From assembly GCF_022815725.1 (NCBI RefSeq), contig NZ_JALGRF010000001.1:62001-126000 (forward strand): a stretch of DNA of 64,000 nt, in the 5' to 3' direction. Below are positions 56,425 through 64,000 of this stretch, one piece after another. The notes under the pieces were generated by a model. It had not been told where the DNA came from and ran no database searches. It saw nothing but the letters and a program-made list of their open reading frames with translations. The translations under genes and the position numbers were made by a program. Every line of letters starts with the position of its first letter. Positions within the stretch are counted from its first letter, which is position 1. The stretch is from Streptomyces sp. APSN-46.1 (GTDB taxonomy: Bacteria; Actinomycetota; Actinomycetes; Streptomycetales; Streptomycetaceae).

Positions 56425-56449
56425 CGTCAAGGCGTTAAGAACGCGTCAG
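56425..56449 (+). promoter_or_regulatory. Candidate KdpE box upstream of the third permease
   Basis: CGTTAA (56433) and CGTCAG (56444) are 11 bp apart, preceded by CGTCAA (56425), all on the plus strand. They are the reverse complements of TTAACG, CTGACG and TTGACG. CCGCGTCAAGG here is identical to 11 bp of the kdpF promoter. Confidence 0.5.
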
Positions 56450-56549
56450 GATTGAACCCCTCGCGTGCAGGAATGATCGGGCTGCGTACGCTGGCTCAGC
56501 CGTCGACGTCGACGGCTGATTCTTTGCCGTACGACAGGAGCCCCCCACG

Positions 56550-58481
56550 ATGGCCACCCCTACCCGCACGTCACGCCTGCGGCCGTGGCTGCTGGAAGGC
56601 TTGACCGACCGCCCCAAGCAGCAGTCGCACGCCGAAACCGCGCACGAGGGCGCCCCGTGGTGGCGCGTCATGTGCCTGACCGGCCTGGACTACTTCTCCA
56701 CCCTCGGCTACCAGCCCGGCATCGCGGCTCTGGCGGCGGGGCTGCTGTCGCCGGTCGCGACGATCGTGCTGGTGCTGCTGACCCTGTTCGGTGCGCTGCC
56801 CGTCTACCGGCGGGTGGCCGAGGAGAGTCCGCACGGTGAGGGTTCCATCGCCATGCTGGAGCGGCTGCTGTCGTTCTGGAAGGGGAAGCTGTTCGTCCTG
56901 ACGCTGCTCGGGTTCGCGGCGACGGACTTCCTGATCACCATCACTCTCTCCGCGGCCGACGCGACCGCGCACCTGGTGGAGAACCCGCACCTCACCAGCA
57001 GCCTGCACGGCCACGAGGTGCTGATCACCCTCATCCTCGTCGCCCTGCTCGGAGCTGTCTTCCTCAAGGGCTTCAGCGAGGCCATCGGCGTCGCCGTGGT
57101 CCTGGTCGTCTCGTACCTCGCCCTCAACGCGATCGTGGTCGCGGTCGGGCTGTGGCAGGTCATCACCGAACCCCACGTGGTGGCGGACTGGTCCGACGCC
57201 CTCACGGCCGAGCACGGAAACCCGTTCCTCATGGTCGCCGTGGCCCTGATGATCTTCCCCAAGCTCGCCCTCGGCATGTCCGGGTTCGAGACCGGCGTCG
57301 CCGTCATGCCGCACGTTCAGGGAGACCCCAGCGACACCCCCGACAACCCGGCCGGGCGTATCCGCGGGACCAAGAAGCTGCTGACCACGGCCGCCGTGAT
57401 CATGAGCGTCTTCCTGATCTGCTCCAGCTTCATCACCACCCTCCTCATCCCGGCCGAGGAGTTCAAGTCGGGCGGCGAGGCCAACGGGCGCGCGCTCGCC
57501 TACCTCGCCCACGAACACCTGGGCTCCGCCTTCGGCACGGTCTATGACATATCCACGATCCTGATCCTGTGGTTCGCGGGCTCCTCGGCCATGGCCGGCC
57601 TGCTGAACCTGATGCCGCGCTACCTGCCCCGCTACGGCATGGCACCGCACTGGGCCCGAGCGCTGCGCCCGATGGTCATCGTCTTCACCCTGGTCGCGTT
57701 CCTGGTGACCTGGCTGTTCAACGCCGACGTGGACGCGCAGGGCGGCGCGTACGCCACCGGTGTCCTCGTCCTGATCACCTCGGCCGCCGTCGCCGTGACC
57801 ATCGCCGCCCGCAAGGCCGGCGAACGCGGCTGGACGATCGGCTTCGGCGTCATTTCCGCGGTCCTCGTGTACACGACCGCCGTGAACGTCGTCGAACGCC
57901 CCGACGGCGTGAAGATCGGCGCCTGCTTCATCGCCGGCATCATGGCCCTCTCCCTCCTCTCCCGCCTCGCCCGCGTCTTCGAGCTGCGCGTCACGGACGT
58001 GGAGCTGGATGACATGGCGCAGCGGTTCATCCGCGACACCGCCAACCGCACCATCCGGTTCATCGCGAATGAGCCCGACAACCGGGACTTCGACGAGTAC
58101 CGGCACAAGAAGGCGCAGATCCGCGCGGACAACGACATCCCGTCCGAGGACGACGTCATGTTCGTCGAGGTCACCGTCCTGGACGCGTCCGAGTTCGAGT
58201 CCGGGCTGCGCGTACGCGGCGAGGTGCTGCACGACCGCTACCGCGTCCTGACCCTGGAGAGCTCCAGCATCCCCAACGCCCTCGCCGCGCTCCTGCTTTA
58301 CGTACGGGACGAGACGGGGCAGCGCCCCCACATCTACTTCGAGTGGACCGAGGGCAACCCGATGGCCAACTTCCTCCGCTTCTTCCTCTTCGGCCAGGGC
58401 GAGGTCGCCCCGGTCACCCGCGAAGTCCTCCGCGAGGCCGAACCCGACCGCACCCGCCGCCCCCACGTCCACGCCGGCTGA
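56550..58481 (+). CDS. APC-family amino-acid/cation permease
   Basis: This 643-residue transporter has about 12 helices from [20 protein letters not shown], including [14 protein letters not shown] soluble C-terminal region of about 160 residues (from [20 protein letters not shown]) follows. CAGGAG precedes the ATG. It differs clearly from the other two permeases. Substrate unknown; the neighbourhood suggests K+ or osmolyte transport. Confidence 0.8.
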   Translation: MATPTRTSRLRPWLLEGLTDRPKQQSHAETAHEGAPWWRVMCLTGLDYFSTLGYQPGIAALAAGLLSPVATIVLVLLTLFGALPVYRRVAEESPHGEGSIAMLERLLSFWKGKLFVLTLLGFAATDFLITITLSAADATAHLVENPHLTSSLHGHEVLITLILVALLGAVFLKGFSEAIGVAVVLVVSYLALNAIVVAVGLWQVITEPHVVADWSDALTAEHGNPFLMVAVALMIFPKLALGMSGFETGVAVMPHVQGDPSDTPDNPAGRIRGTKKLLTTAAVIMSVFLICSSFITTLLIPAEEFKSGGEANGRALAYLAHEHLGSAFGTVYDISTILILWFAGSSAMAGLLNLMPRYLPRYGMAPHWARALRPMVIVFTLVAFLVTWLFNADVDAQGGAYATGVLVLITSAAVAVTIAARKAGERGWTIGFGVISAVLVYTTAVNVVERPDGVKIGACFIAGIMALSLLSRLARVFELRVTDVELDDMAQRFIRDTANRTIRFIANEPDNRDFDEYRHKKAQIRADNDIPSEDDVMFVEVTVLDASEFESGLRVRGEVLHDRYRVLTLESSSIPNALAALLLYVRDETGQRPHIYFEWTEGNPMANFLRFFLFGQGEVAPVTREVLREAEPDRTRRPHVHAG

Positions 58482-58518
58482 GATGAGAAGCCGACAGCCG
58501 TGATGGACGGCCGGTTGC

Positions 58519-59487
58519 TCAGAATCCGGTGGGCTGCCGGGGCGTGTATCCGCTTTCCAGCTCGTCCATCTCGCCGCGGTCGAGCCGCACGCCGAGGGCG
58601 GCCACCGCGTCGTCCAGGTGGGCGGGGCTGGTCGCTCCGATGACGGGTGCGGCGACAGAGGGGTTCGCGAGCACCCAGGCGAGAGCCACACGTGCCATCG
58701 GGACGGCACGTCGTACCGCGATGTGCCGGACGGCATCGACGATGGGGCGATCGACGTCGGCGAAGAACCGCTCTCCGATGGGATCGCTCGCCGAGCGGCC
58801 GGTCACCTCTCCGTAGGGACGTGCCAGGCGCCCCTTGGCGAGGGGGCACCACGGCAGACTGGAGACGCCCTGGTCGGCGAGGAGGGGGAACATCTCCCGC
58901 TCGTCCTCGCGCTGTACGAGGCTGTACTGGTTCTGCATCGATACGAACCTCGTGAGGTCCTGGCGCTCCGCGGTGTGCTGCATCGTGGCGAACTGCCAGG
59001 CCCACATCGAGGAGGCGCCGATGTAGCGGACCTTGCCGGCCGCCACCACGTCGTGGAGAGCCTCCATCGTTTCCTCGATCGGAGTCCCCGGGTCGAAACG
59101 GTGGATCTGGTAGAGGTCGATGTAGTCGGTGCCGAGGCGCGCGAGGGACGCGTCGACCTGAGTGGTGATCGCCTTGCGCGACAGTCCGGAGCCCCCGGGC
59201 CCTTGGTGCGTCGGGAGTCCCACCTTGGTGGCGATGACGACGTCCTCCCGCCGGGTGTACTTCCTCACGGCACGGCCGACGATCTCCTCCGACGTGCCGC
59301 CGCCGTAGACGTTCGCAGTGTCCCACAGGGTGATGCCCAGCTCGACGGCCCGCCGGAACAGGGGCGCCGCGGCCCGCTCGTCCAGGGCCCAGGGGTTGAC
59401 GCCGTGCGCCGGGTCCGCGTATCCCATGCACCCGAGCGCGATCCGGCTGACCTGGAGGTCGGTCGTACCGAGCGTTGCGTATTCCAT
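58519..59487 (-). CDS. Aldo/keto reductase
   Basis: This 322-residue TIM-barrel oxidoreductase has the catalytic tetrad in DTANVYGGG (Asp, Tyr), VIATK (Lys) and LYQIHRFD (His). NADPH-site residues appear in the late VIGATSPAHLDDAV. The ATG at 59487 starts the usual MEYATLG. It ends 37 bp from the converging permease and follows the FMN reductase by 11 bp. Confidence 0.92.
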   Translation of the reverse strand: MEYATLGTTDLQVSRIALGCMGYADPAHGVNPWALDERAAAPLFRRAVELGITLWDTANVYGGGTSEEIVGRAVRKYTRREDVVIATKVGLPTHQGPGGSGLSRKAITTQVDASLARLGTDYIDLYQIHRFDPGTPIEETMEALHDVVAAGKVRYIGASSMWAWQFATMQHTAERQDLTRFVSMQNQYSLVQREDEREMFPLLADQGVSSLPWCPLAKGRLARPYGEVTGRSASDPIGERFFADVDRPIVDAVRHIAVRRAVPMARVALAWVLANPSVAAPVIGATSPAHLDDAVAALGVRLDRGEMDELESGYTPRQPTGF

Positions 59488-59498
59488 GTCCGCCGTCC

Positions 59499-60095
59499 TC
59501 ATGCCGGGTAGGGCGCGGTGGCGCGTGCCGTGCGGAGGGCGCCGGCCCACCAGGCCAACTGTTCCAGCAGGGTCTTGGCGTATACGGGTGCTTGGGAATC
59601 GAGCGGGCGGCCGTCCTGCCAGGCGGTGAAGTAGTTCGGGAAGGCGAGGCCGTCTCGGATGGTCACCGCGTGCAGTTCGGTCAGCACGTTCTCCAGGTGC
59701 AGCACGGCGTGCCGGCCACCTGCGGCGCCGCCGTAGCTGACGAACGCGACGGGCTTGGCCGTCCACTGGCTGAAGTGCCAGTCGATGGCCGCCTTCAGCG
59801 AGGCCGGGTAGCTGTGGTTGTACTCCGGGGTGACCACGATGAACGCGTCCGCGCTCTCCAGTGCCGAGGTCAGCGCCGCCATTCCCGCCGGGCGGGGGTA
59901 GTCCTCGCCCGCGAACTTCGGGGATGCCGCGGGCAGTGCCAGCGGGATGTCGATCTCGGCCAGGTCGACGACCTCCACCTCGAACGCGCCGTGGGTTTCG
60001 GCCTGTTCGGCGACCCACGAGCCCACCACGGGGCCGAACCGCCCCTCGCGGACGCTTCCGACGATGACCACCAGCTTGTGCTTGTTGTTGTCCAT
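59499..60095 (-). CDS. NADPH-dependent FMN reductase family protein
   Basis: This 198-residue flavodoxin-like reductase has GSVREGRFG (FMN phosphate loop), TPEYNHSYPASLKAAIDW and VSYGGAAGGRHA, all typical. It forms a two-gene unit with the aldo/keto reductase and is divergent from the XRE regulator. Confidence 0.92.
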   Translation of the reverse strand: MDNNKHKLVVIVGSVREGRFGPVVGSWVAEQAETHGAFEVEVVDLAEIDIPLALPAASPKFAGEDYPRPAGMAALTSALESADAFIVVTPEYNHSYPASLKAAIDWHFSQWTAKPVAFVSYGGAAGGRHAVLHLENVLTELHAVTIRDGLAFPNYFTAWQDGRPLDSQAPVYAKTLLEQLAWWAGALRTARATAPYPA

Positions 60096-60208
60096 GCCCA
60101 CCACGATCGGGCAGCGCCGTGGCCGTAACCAGACCGTGCTCAGGCTGGCCCCCGCAGGGCCACCCTGAGGCACTGCCCGGGCACCGGGCCCTGTCATATC
60201 CTCAGGCC

Positions 60209-61045
60209 ATGGGTACGCCGTTGGGAGACTTCGTCCGGGGCAAGCGGGACAGCGTCCAGCCGGAATCGCTGGGACTGCCCGAGCGCGGCCGCCGCCGGTC
60301 ACCGGGCCTGCGCCGCCTGGATCTGGCCGCGCGGGCCGGTATCAGCGTCGAGTACCTGACCCGCATCGAACAGGGCCGGGACCGCAATCCCTCGGGGGCG
60401 GTGGTGAACGCGCTCGCCGACGCCCTCAGCCTCGACGCCTCCGAGCGCAATCACCTGCGATACCTCGCGAAGATCACCGGCGGTGCGTGTTCCGGCCACA
60501 CCCGGCCCACGCCACCGCCGCGCACCGTGCGGCCGTCCGTCCTGGAGACGCTCCGCCTCCTGGAACCGGGGATCGCCATGGTGACGAACCGGCTGGGCGA
60601 CGTCCTCGCCCACACCCCCGCGTACGAGTGGGTGACGAGCGGAACGGGCCTGCTCGACGCCGACGCCCCGAACCTCACCCGCTATGTCTTCACCGACACC
60701 CGCGCCAGGACCTTCTTCGCCGACTGGGACGACATCGCGGACGAGCGGGTGTTCGACCTGTGGCATGCGTCGGCCATCGAGAACTCCGAGTGGCTCAGCG
60801 CCGAACTGGCGCCGGTCGCGGGCCCCGATTTCACGCGGCGCATGAACCGTCACGTGGTCCCACAACGGGGAGTCCTCCGGCTCAACCACCCCTCCGGGTG
60901 CGAACTGCGGCTGAACCGGGAGAGGCTCGACCTCTCCTCGGACGCACAGGAGCTGGCCGTCTTCCTCCCCGCGGACGAGGCCACGGCCCGGGCCGTCGAC
61001 CGACTCCGCCACCGGCACCACGGCGGACTCCGGGCCATCTCGTAA
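60209..61045 (+). CDS. XRE-family transcriptional regulator (MmyB-like ligand domain)
   Basis: This 278-residue protein has an N-terminal helix-turn-helix (GLRRLDLAARAGISVEYL then TRIEQGRDRNPS). Its C-terminal MmyB-type domain contains VTNRLGDVLAHTPAYEW and ends with NRERLDLSSDAQELAVFLPAD. The family often controls a divergent oxidoreductase; here that would be the FMN reductase/aldo-keto reductase pair 113 bp away. ATG at 60209. Confidence 0.92.
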   Translation: MGTPLGDFVRGKRDSVQPESLGLPERGRRRSPGLRRLDLAARAGISVEYLTRIEQGRDRNPSGAVVNALADALSLDASERNHLRYLAKITGGACSGHTRPTPPPRTVRPSVLETLRLLEPGIAMVTNRLGDVLAHTPAYEWVTSGTGLLDADAPNLTRYVFTDTRARTFFADWDDIADERVFDLWHASAIENSEWLSAELAPVAGPDFTRRMNRHVVPQRGVLRLNHPSGCELRLNRERLDLSSDAQELAVFLPADEATARAVDRLRHRHHGGLRAIS

Positions 61046-61048
61046 ACG

Positions 61049-62776
61049 TCATGTACGCGGGCCGGCGATGCGGTTCACGACCGTCTGCAGGGCGCGGCTG
61101 CGTACGAGTTCCGTCATCTTCTCCACGTCGGGTGACATCCACCGGTCGTCCTTGAGGGGGGTGACGGTCTGGCGGATGCGGTGGTGCAGCGCGGCGGTGC
61201 CGGTACCCAGGGAGAGGCCGTGCATGTCCTTGCCGATCAGGTCGATGCCCTGGGCGTCCATCATGAGGAGTACGGCGAGGACGGTCTCGAAGCGGTCGAG
61301 GTTGTCGTGCAGGTTGCGTACGGAGGCCATGGCCATGGTGTTGTGGTCTTCCTGGCCGTCCTTCTCGGGCCGGGACAGCACTCCCGCGGGGGCGGCTCTG
61401 GTCTGCATCTCGGGGATGAGCGCGGCGGCTGTCGTCTGTGCCTGGACCATGCCGGAGTTCAGGCCGACCGGCGGGTGGGCGAGGTTGGCGGGAAGGCCGT
61501 AGCTCCACTTGTTCGACAGCAGCCGGGCGGAGAGTTCGTGGGCGAGGACGGCGACGTCGGTGGCCTGGGCGTTGAGGGTGTCCACGGCGTGGCCGATCTG
61601 GGCACCGTCCCAGTTGCCGCCCATGACGAACTCGTAACCGCCGTCCTTCTTGGGGAAGACCAGTGGATTGGACGTGGAGGCGTTGGCCTCGCGCTCGACG
61701 ATCACGCGTGCTTCGCGCAGGGTCTGGACGAGGGTGGCGGCGATGTGGGGGGCGGCCCGCACGGACACGGCGTCCTGCACGCGCGGGTGGTCCTCGCCCA
61801 GCCGCTTGCGTCCCTCGTCGGTCATCCACTGGCTGCCTGCCAGCAGGGCCCGCAGCCGCGCGGCGAGGGCCTGCTGGTCGGGGATGCGCCGCTCGTCATG
61901 GGTGCGGGCGTCGAGGGAGCCCTGCTCCGCCCTGGTGGCCTCCATGAACAGGGCGAAGGCCCCTTCGAACTGCGTCTCCAGGTAGGTCGCCCGGTCGATG
62001 GCGTGGACGTAGCGGGCGGTCAGCAGGCCGCTGCCGCTGATGATGGGCAGCGCCTCGCCGGCCTGCAGCGGGAAGGACGGCTCCAGGCCGGCCCGCGCCA
62101 AGGTGGCGTACGCCGGTGCGGTGCGGCCCTGGTAGCGGGCCGGGGCCTGCTCGCCGGTGATGACCAGACCCGCGGCGGCCATCGGCTGCAGGTCACCGGT
62201 GCCCAGGGAGCCGACCTGCGGGATGACCGGTGTGACACCGGCGTTCACCAGCGACAGCATGCGCTCGACCAGGGCCGGCCGTACGCCCATGGTGGCGCGG
62301 GCCATGGCGTTCGCCCGCAGCACCAGCGCGAGGCGGGCCTCACCGTCGGAGACCGCGGGGCCGATGCCGGCGGCGTGGGAGCGCAGGATCCGGCGCTGGA
62401 ACTCCTCCTGCTGGGCGGGCTCCAGCGGCTTGTCCTTCAACGGGCCCAGGGCCTGGTTCCAGCCGTAGACGCGCTGGCCGGACGCCAGGGTCCGCAGGGC
62501 ACCGTCCCGGGCGCCCTGCATGCGCCGGGCCGCTCCCGGGTCCAACCGCAGCGTCACCGGCTCGCCCCGCACGATGCGCAGCATGTCCTCCATCGACAAG
62601 GAGTCGCCGTCCAGCACCACCTGGTGCGCCGGCGCGGGCCGGGGGGCGGCGACACCGGCCGACGGCACCTGTGCCCGGGGCGCCGGCGTCACCGGAGCGG
62701 CGGCAGCGGCAGCCGACGGCGCGGCGCCCAGAGCGGACAGCAGGACAACGGAGACGCACATCGCTCGAAGAGTCAC
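61049..62776 (-). CDS. Secreted histidine-ammonia-lyase-like protein without the MIO triad
   Basis: This 575-residue protein has a signal peptide (MTLRAMCVSVVLLSALGAAP then SAAAA) and an aromatic amino acid lyase fold. Family landmarks are FQRRILRSHAAGIGP, STSNPLVF, GGNWDGAQIGHAVD, GLNSGMVQAQTTAAAL and QEDHNTMA. The cofactor loop, normally GSxGASGDLxP, reads GSLGTGDLQP (residues 189-198): the Ala-Ser-Gly that cyclises to MIO is absent and the loop is one residue shorter. The catalytic Tyr region QDxYSLR reads QDAVSVR. It may be a non-canonical enzyme or a binding protein. It converges on the XRE gene with a 3-bp gap. Confidence 0.85.
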   Translation of the reverse strand: MTLRAMCVSVVLLSALGAAPSAAAAAAPVTPAPRAQVPSAGVAAPRPAPAHQVVLDGDSLSMEDMLRIVRGEPVTLRLDPGAARRMQGARDGALRTLASGQRVYGWNQALGPLKDKPLEPAQQEEFQRRILRSHAAGIGPAVSDGEARLALVLRANAMARATMGVRPALVERMLSLVNAGVTPVIPQVGSLGTGDLQPMAAAGLVITGEQAPARYQGRTAPAYATLARAGLEPSFPLQAGEALPIISGSGLLTARYVHAIDRATYLETQFEGAFALFMEATRAEQGSLDARTHDERRIPDQQALAARLRALLAGSQWMTDEGRKRLGEDHPRVQDAVSVRAAPHIAATLVQTLREARVIVEREANASTSNPLVFPKKDGGYEFVMGGNWDGAQIGHAVDTLNAQATDVAVLAHELSARLLSNKWSYGLPANLAHPPVGLNSGMVQAQTTAAALIPEMQTRAAPAGVLSRPEKDGQEDHNTMAMASVRNLHDNLDRFETVLAVLLMMDAQGIDLIGKDMHGLSLGTGTAALHHRIRQTVTPLKDDRWMSPDVEKMTELVRSRALQTVVNRIAGPRT

Positions 62777-62897
62777 GCCGGACAGATTTCATGTTTTACG
62801 TACGGCGATGCGCGGCAACACGGTCCGGTGGCACCAACTTCCCCCGCATGGCGGCTCGAAGCCCGAGTGGCGGGCCACTGGAGGCAGGACCCGCTCT

Positions 62898-63437
62898 CTA
62901 CTCGCCCCCGCCGCGTCCTCGCGTCACCCGGGCCGCGAGCTCCTCGGGCATGCCGTCCCGGTTGGCCGGGGTGAGGTGAACGACCTCGATGTCGGCGCGC
63001 CGCTTGAGGGCGTCGGTGAACGGATCGCGGTGCGCGTGTACCGTGGCGACGACGTCGACGTCTGCGGCGAACAGCGTGATGACCGCGTCCCGGAACGCCG
63101 TGCACGTCAGTTCCATCCGACCCAGTTCGTCGATGAGCACCAGCCGCCCTGTCGCCTCCCCGCCTGCTGCCGGCCGTAGCGACGGCAGCGCCAGTCGTTC
63201 CATGACGCCCAGGTCTACGCCGTATTTCCCTACGTGCGGCGGACCAGGGAGGTCGACGTGGGCGAGCACCTCCCGCTGGCCTGCCAGGGTCTCCAGGGCG
63301 AAACCGACCCGGCTGCCGGATTGTCGGATCTCCTCCGTGGTGAAGCCGGTGGCCGCGTGGGCGGGCAGCAGCGCGGCCAGCCGGCGGAGGGCGGTCGTCT
63401 TGCCCGCGCCAGGGCGGCCCTCGATCAGGATCCTCAT
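62898..63437 (-). CDS. THEP1-family nucleoside-triphosphatase
   Basis: This 179-residue P-loop NTPase has Walker A IEGRPGAGKTTALRRL at the N terminus, the family's GFTTEEIR, KYGVDLGVMERLALPSL, and Walker B LVLIDELGRMEL. ATG at 63437, or GTG at 63443. THEP1 enzymes hydrolyse NTPs slowly and their cellular role is unclear. Confidence 0.9.
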   Translation of the reverse strand: MRILIEGRPGAGKTTALRRLAALLPAHAATGFTTEEIRQSGSRVGFALETLAGQREVLAHVDLPGPPHVGKYGVDLGVMERLALPSLRPAAGGEATGRLVLIDELGRMELTCTAFRDAVITLFAADVDVVATVHAHRDPFTDALKRRADIEVVHLTPANRDGMPEELAARVTRGRGGGE

Positions 63438-63699
63438 CGGCACACTGCCATTTTCACCCCCGCTCCCAGAGGCGGGCCGGTGGGATCGGCCGAACGGGGG
63501 GTGGCGTGCGGACCGGTGCCGGCCGGTGTCGGCGCCGCCGTTGCGGGGTGGCAGGCGCACGAAGTGTCCGCTACAACGCGTCGAACCAGTTCACCTGGCG
63601 GGTCGCGACCACGGACATCGACCTGGGCGGCGCACGCCGTGCCGGCGCACCGAGTGAGGGGCAAGCCCGGATGCGGTGCCCTATTCGTCCGCTTACGTT

Positions 63700-64000
63700 A
63701 TGCGCGTGACCCCTCGTGCGCGGGCGTGGAGCCTGCTTCCCCTCGTGGCGCCCGCGCTGGTCATCGGGGTCGGCGCGAGCCTGCTGCTGTTCGGGGTGTC
63801 CAAGCTCGCCGATCTGCTGAAGGGCGTGCTGTGGGAGACCTTGCCGGACGCGGTCGGGCTCGGCCCGTACTCCGTGCCCTGGATCCTGATCGTGCTCACG
63901 GCGACCGGCGTCGCGGTGGGCCTGGTGGTGTGGAAGGTGCACGGCCATGCCGGGCCGGACCCGGCGACCACCGGCCTGGTCGATGCGCCGCTGCCCCTCG
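63700..64000 (+). CDS. Membrane protein, probably ClC-type ion channel (3' partial)
   Basis: The first 100 codons start at an ATG at 63700. They show two membrane helices (LLPLVAPALVIGVGASLLLF and VPWILIVLTATGVAVGLVVW) and run off the right edge. The start resembles Streptomyces ClC-like 'ion channel protein' genes; too little is visible to be sure. Confidence 0.6.
   Translation, partial: MRVTPRARAWSLLPLVAPALVIGVGASLLLFGVSKLADLLKGVLWETLPDAVGLGPYSVPWILIVLTATGVAVGLVVWKVHGHAGPDPATTGLVDAPLPL

Noticed and set aside
61049..62776. An Ala-Ser-Gly at residues 98-100 of the ammonia-lyase-like protein, as the MIO triad
   Set aside because: It lies just before the YG(V/I)N region near the N terminus, far from the GSxG...GDLxP loop where the cofactor forms.

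Overview
The window is high-GC actinobacterial chromosome, very probably Streptomyces. Supporting signs are many GTG starts, 4-bp overlaps between genes, a cvn 'conservon', a complete hopanoid operon, a c-di-AMP riboswitch in front of a secreted M23 peptidase, and a kdp potassium locus. Nearly all functional calls come from motifs and gene order read by eye; no database search was possible.

Layout. 1-4.1 kb: the 3' part of a cell-surface glycoconjugate operon (glycerol-1-phosphate dehydrogenase-like protein, CDP-alcohol phosphatidyltransferase, GT2 glycosyltransferase, TagG/TagH-like ABC exporter). 4.5-14.5 kb: the hopanoid operon, hpnC, hpnD, a small Pro/Ala-rich ORF, hpnE, polyprenyl synthase, shc, hpnG, hpnH, hpnO. 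It should take farnesyl diphosphate to aminobacteriohopanetriol. 14.6-19.3 kb: a tyrosine phosphatase, a riboswitch-controlled LysM/M23 peptidase, an SGNH hydrolase and an MBL-fold hydrolase. 19.5-25.1 kb: a GNAT gene and the conservon cvnABCD with a GAF-domain gene.

25.1-31.1 kb: a gene graveyard beside a tRNA-Pro(GGG) gene. A 16-bp piece of the tRNA recurs at 30.0 kb, and a double GGGGACCA motif occurs three times. Between and around them lie broken copies of transketolase, NADAR, a conjugation ATPase, an alkylmercury-lyase-like gene and a UDP-GlcNAc 2-epimerase. This reads as the scar of one or more tRNA-targeted integrative elements. 31.3-34.1 kb: one 915-residue exported protein that I cannot assign, with flavoprotein-like glycine motifs.

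34.5-41.1 kb: a DrrAB-like ABC exporter, an MMPL exporter, a DUF4097 protein and an orphan HicB-like ribbon-helix-helix protein. The promoters of the ABC, MMPL and HicB-like genes carry the same octamer, TGGCGCCA and variants, mostly spaced 11 or 22 bp. This looks like an undescribed local regulon, probably run by the HicB-like protein.

41.1-58.5 kb: a cation-transport island: a KimA-like permease, kdpDE, kdpCBAF, a 27-codon ORF in front of kdpF, a second APC permease, an orphan KdpB and a third APC permease. TT(A/G)ACG-type hexamers with 11-bp period lie upstream of kdpF, the orphan kdpB and the third permease; they are candidate KdpE sites. 58.5-64 kb: an aldo/keto reductase and an FMN reductase, a divergent XRE regulator, a secreted histidine-ammonia-lyase-like protein that lacks the Ala-Ser-Gly cofactor triad, a THEP1-type NTPase and the start of a membrane protein.
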